Part shown: positions 63,197 through 64,000 of the stretch, in pieces | How the letters are laid out: each line of letters begins with the position of its first letter | How positions within the stretch are numbered: position 1 is the stretch's first letter | DNA from: Prevotella sp. E13-27 | GTDB taxonomy: Bacteria > Bacteroidota > Bacteroidia > Bacteroidales > Bacteroidaceae | Assembly (NCBI RefSeq): GCF_023217965.1 | Contig: NZ_JALPSC010000001.1 | Span: 124,001-188,000, forward strand | DNA: 64,000 bases | Direction of reading: 5' to 3' | The notes under the pieces: generated by a model | What the model was told of the DNA's origin: nothing | What the model saw: only the letters and a program-made list of their open reading frames with translations | The model's database searches: none | Translations under genes and position numbers: made by a program

Positions 63197-64000
63197 TCAT
63201 CGTTTCTTTCCTTTCATGCTGATGAGCGGTATGAGCATCTCTTCCATTGAGATACCACCATGCTGGAAGGTGTCCTTATAATAAGACACGTAGTAGTTAT
63301 AGTTGTTAGGATAGGCAAAGAAGGAGTCACCCGTAGCAAAGACATAGCTTGTAGAGAGGTTCGGCTGTGGCAGCTGAGCCTGTTTGGGGTCTTTTATCAC
63401 GAACAAATCCTTTGAATCATAGCCGAGGTTCTTACCTAACTTATATCGCAGGTTGGTATTAGTGTTACGATCGCCAACTATCTTCACTGGCTTCGTACAG
63501 CGTATTGAGCCATGATCGGTTGTAACGATGACACGATAGTCAGTCTGTGCCAGCTGACGGAAGAAGTCGGCAATAACAGAATGACGGAACCATGACAATG
63601 TTATGCTTCGATAAGCCGACTCGTTATTTGCCAATTCACGCACCATGCGACTTTCCGTACGTGCATGCGAGAGCATGTCAATAAAGTTGAACACCACAAC
63701 ATTCAGGTCGTTCTTCTCCAAACTCTTGAACTGCTGCATGAGGTGGTCAGCATCCGACGAGTTATTCACCTTATGATAAGAGAATGTGTTTCTACGACGA
63801 TAGCGCTCAAGAAGTGTCTGCACAAGCGGTGCCTCATTAAGGTTCTTGCCTTCCTCTTCGTCCTCATCAACCCACAGGTCAGGGAACATTTCTGCCACTT
63901 GTCGAGGCATAAGCCCTGAGAAGATGGCATTTCGCGCATATTGCGTGGCCGTGGGCAGTATGCTATAATACAGCTCTTCGTCAATATCGAACTGGTCGCC
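63197..64000 (-). CDS. porX: PorX-type PglZ-domain response regulator (partial, cut by window edge)
   Basis: The visible 267 residues are the C-terminal two thirds of the PglZ domain, an alkaline-phosphatase-like fold: 'YSILPTATQYARNAIFSGLM' then PRQ at the window edge, 'NVVVFNFIDMLSHART', 'YRVIVTTDHGSIRC' with the metal-binding Asp-His, and the closing 'DTFQHGGISMEEMLIPLISM'. PorX also has a receiver domain, which would lie beyond base 64000. In Porphyromonas it controls the type IX secretion genes with PorY. Its presence fits the sorting-type C-termini of secreted proteins in this window. Confidence 0.8.
   Translation of the reverse strand, partial: GDQFDIDEELYYSILPTATQYARNAIFSGLMPRQVAEMFPDLWVDEDEEEGKNLNEAPLVQTLLERYRRRNTFSYHKVNNSSDADHLMQQFKSLEKNDLNVVVFNFIDMLSHARTESRMVRELANNESAYRSITLSWFRHSVIADFFRQLAQTDYRVIVTTDHGSIRCTKPVKIVGDRNTNTNLRYKLGKNLGYDSKDLFVIKDPKQAQLPQPNLSTSYVFATGDSFFAYPNNYNYYVSYYKDTFQHGGISMEEMLIPLISMKGKKR

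Overview
The window looks like a chromosomal segment of a gut- or rumen-type member of Bacteroidales, most likely Prevotellaceae. Reasons: Bacteroidetes promoters (TTTG, a 19-20 bp spacer, then TAnnTTTG) stand in front of many genes; there are SusC/SusD pairs, DUF4249 and DUF4960 lipoproteins, BspA-type leucine-rich fragments and a PorX-type PglZ regulator; and the rRNA operon runs 16S-tRNA-Ile-tRNA-Ala-23S-5S. Species cannot be fixed by eye.

Layout. 1-12.6 kb is an accessory region: a MITE-like inverted repeat, a small decayed CRISPR array whose repeat has the Cas12a (type V-A) crRNA handle, a transposase remnant, a lipoprotein, then an umuD-umuC type operon that has been wrecked. A 3.9-kb element with three adjacent tyrosine recombinase genes (a RIT-type element) sits inside umuC; the first nine codons of umuC are found on the far side of the element, and umuD survives only as its 3' end. 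A REP-type transposase (RAYT), an AlbA-like protein and an internally deleted nhaC follow. 12.7-25.5 kb is mostly housekeeping: glutamine synthetase, a TonB receptor/DUF4249 pair, a nuclease-family protein, a C1B peptidase, a penicillin-binding transpeptidase, initiator tRNA, TetR-FabG, CysK, TcdA and a DUF4160/DUF2442 pair. 25.8-33.7 kb is a graveyard: orphan antitoxin with a stub toxin, a deleted AbiE system, a cut ECF sigma gene, a BspA fragment and a 278-bp direct repeat flanking an ATPase gene. It also holds an intact set of two secreted proteins plus a 59-residue acidic peptide.

35.4-50.4 kb is a complete fructan (levan/inulin) utilisation locus in the order regulator, SusC, SusD, DUF4960 glycan-binding lipoprotein, surface GH32, a novel secreted protein, GH32 with DUF4980, MFS sugar transporter and PfkB fructokinase. 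The glycan would be bound and cut at the surface, imported by SusCD, trimmed in the periplasm, and the released fructose imported and phosphorylated. The regulator is unusual: a periplasmic sugar-binding domain joined through one membrane helix straight to an AraC domain, with no kinase or receiver.

50.6-56.9 kb carries hipB-hipA overlapping an anaerobic sulfatase-maturase gene, a LuxR-type regulator, an O-acetylhomoserine sulfhydrylase and an Lrp regulator. 57.0-62.3 kb is the rRNA operon on the minus strand, and the window ends with a SemiSWEET-type gene and part of porX. Three themes recur: genes broken by clean internal or terminal deletions (umuD, nhaC, abiEii, abiEi, GNAT toxin, AraC), short palindromic repeats lying inside reading frames, and start codons placed almost on top of their promoters.
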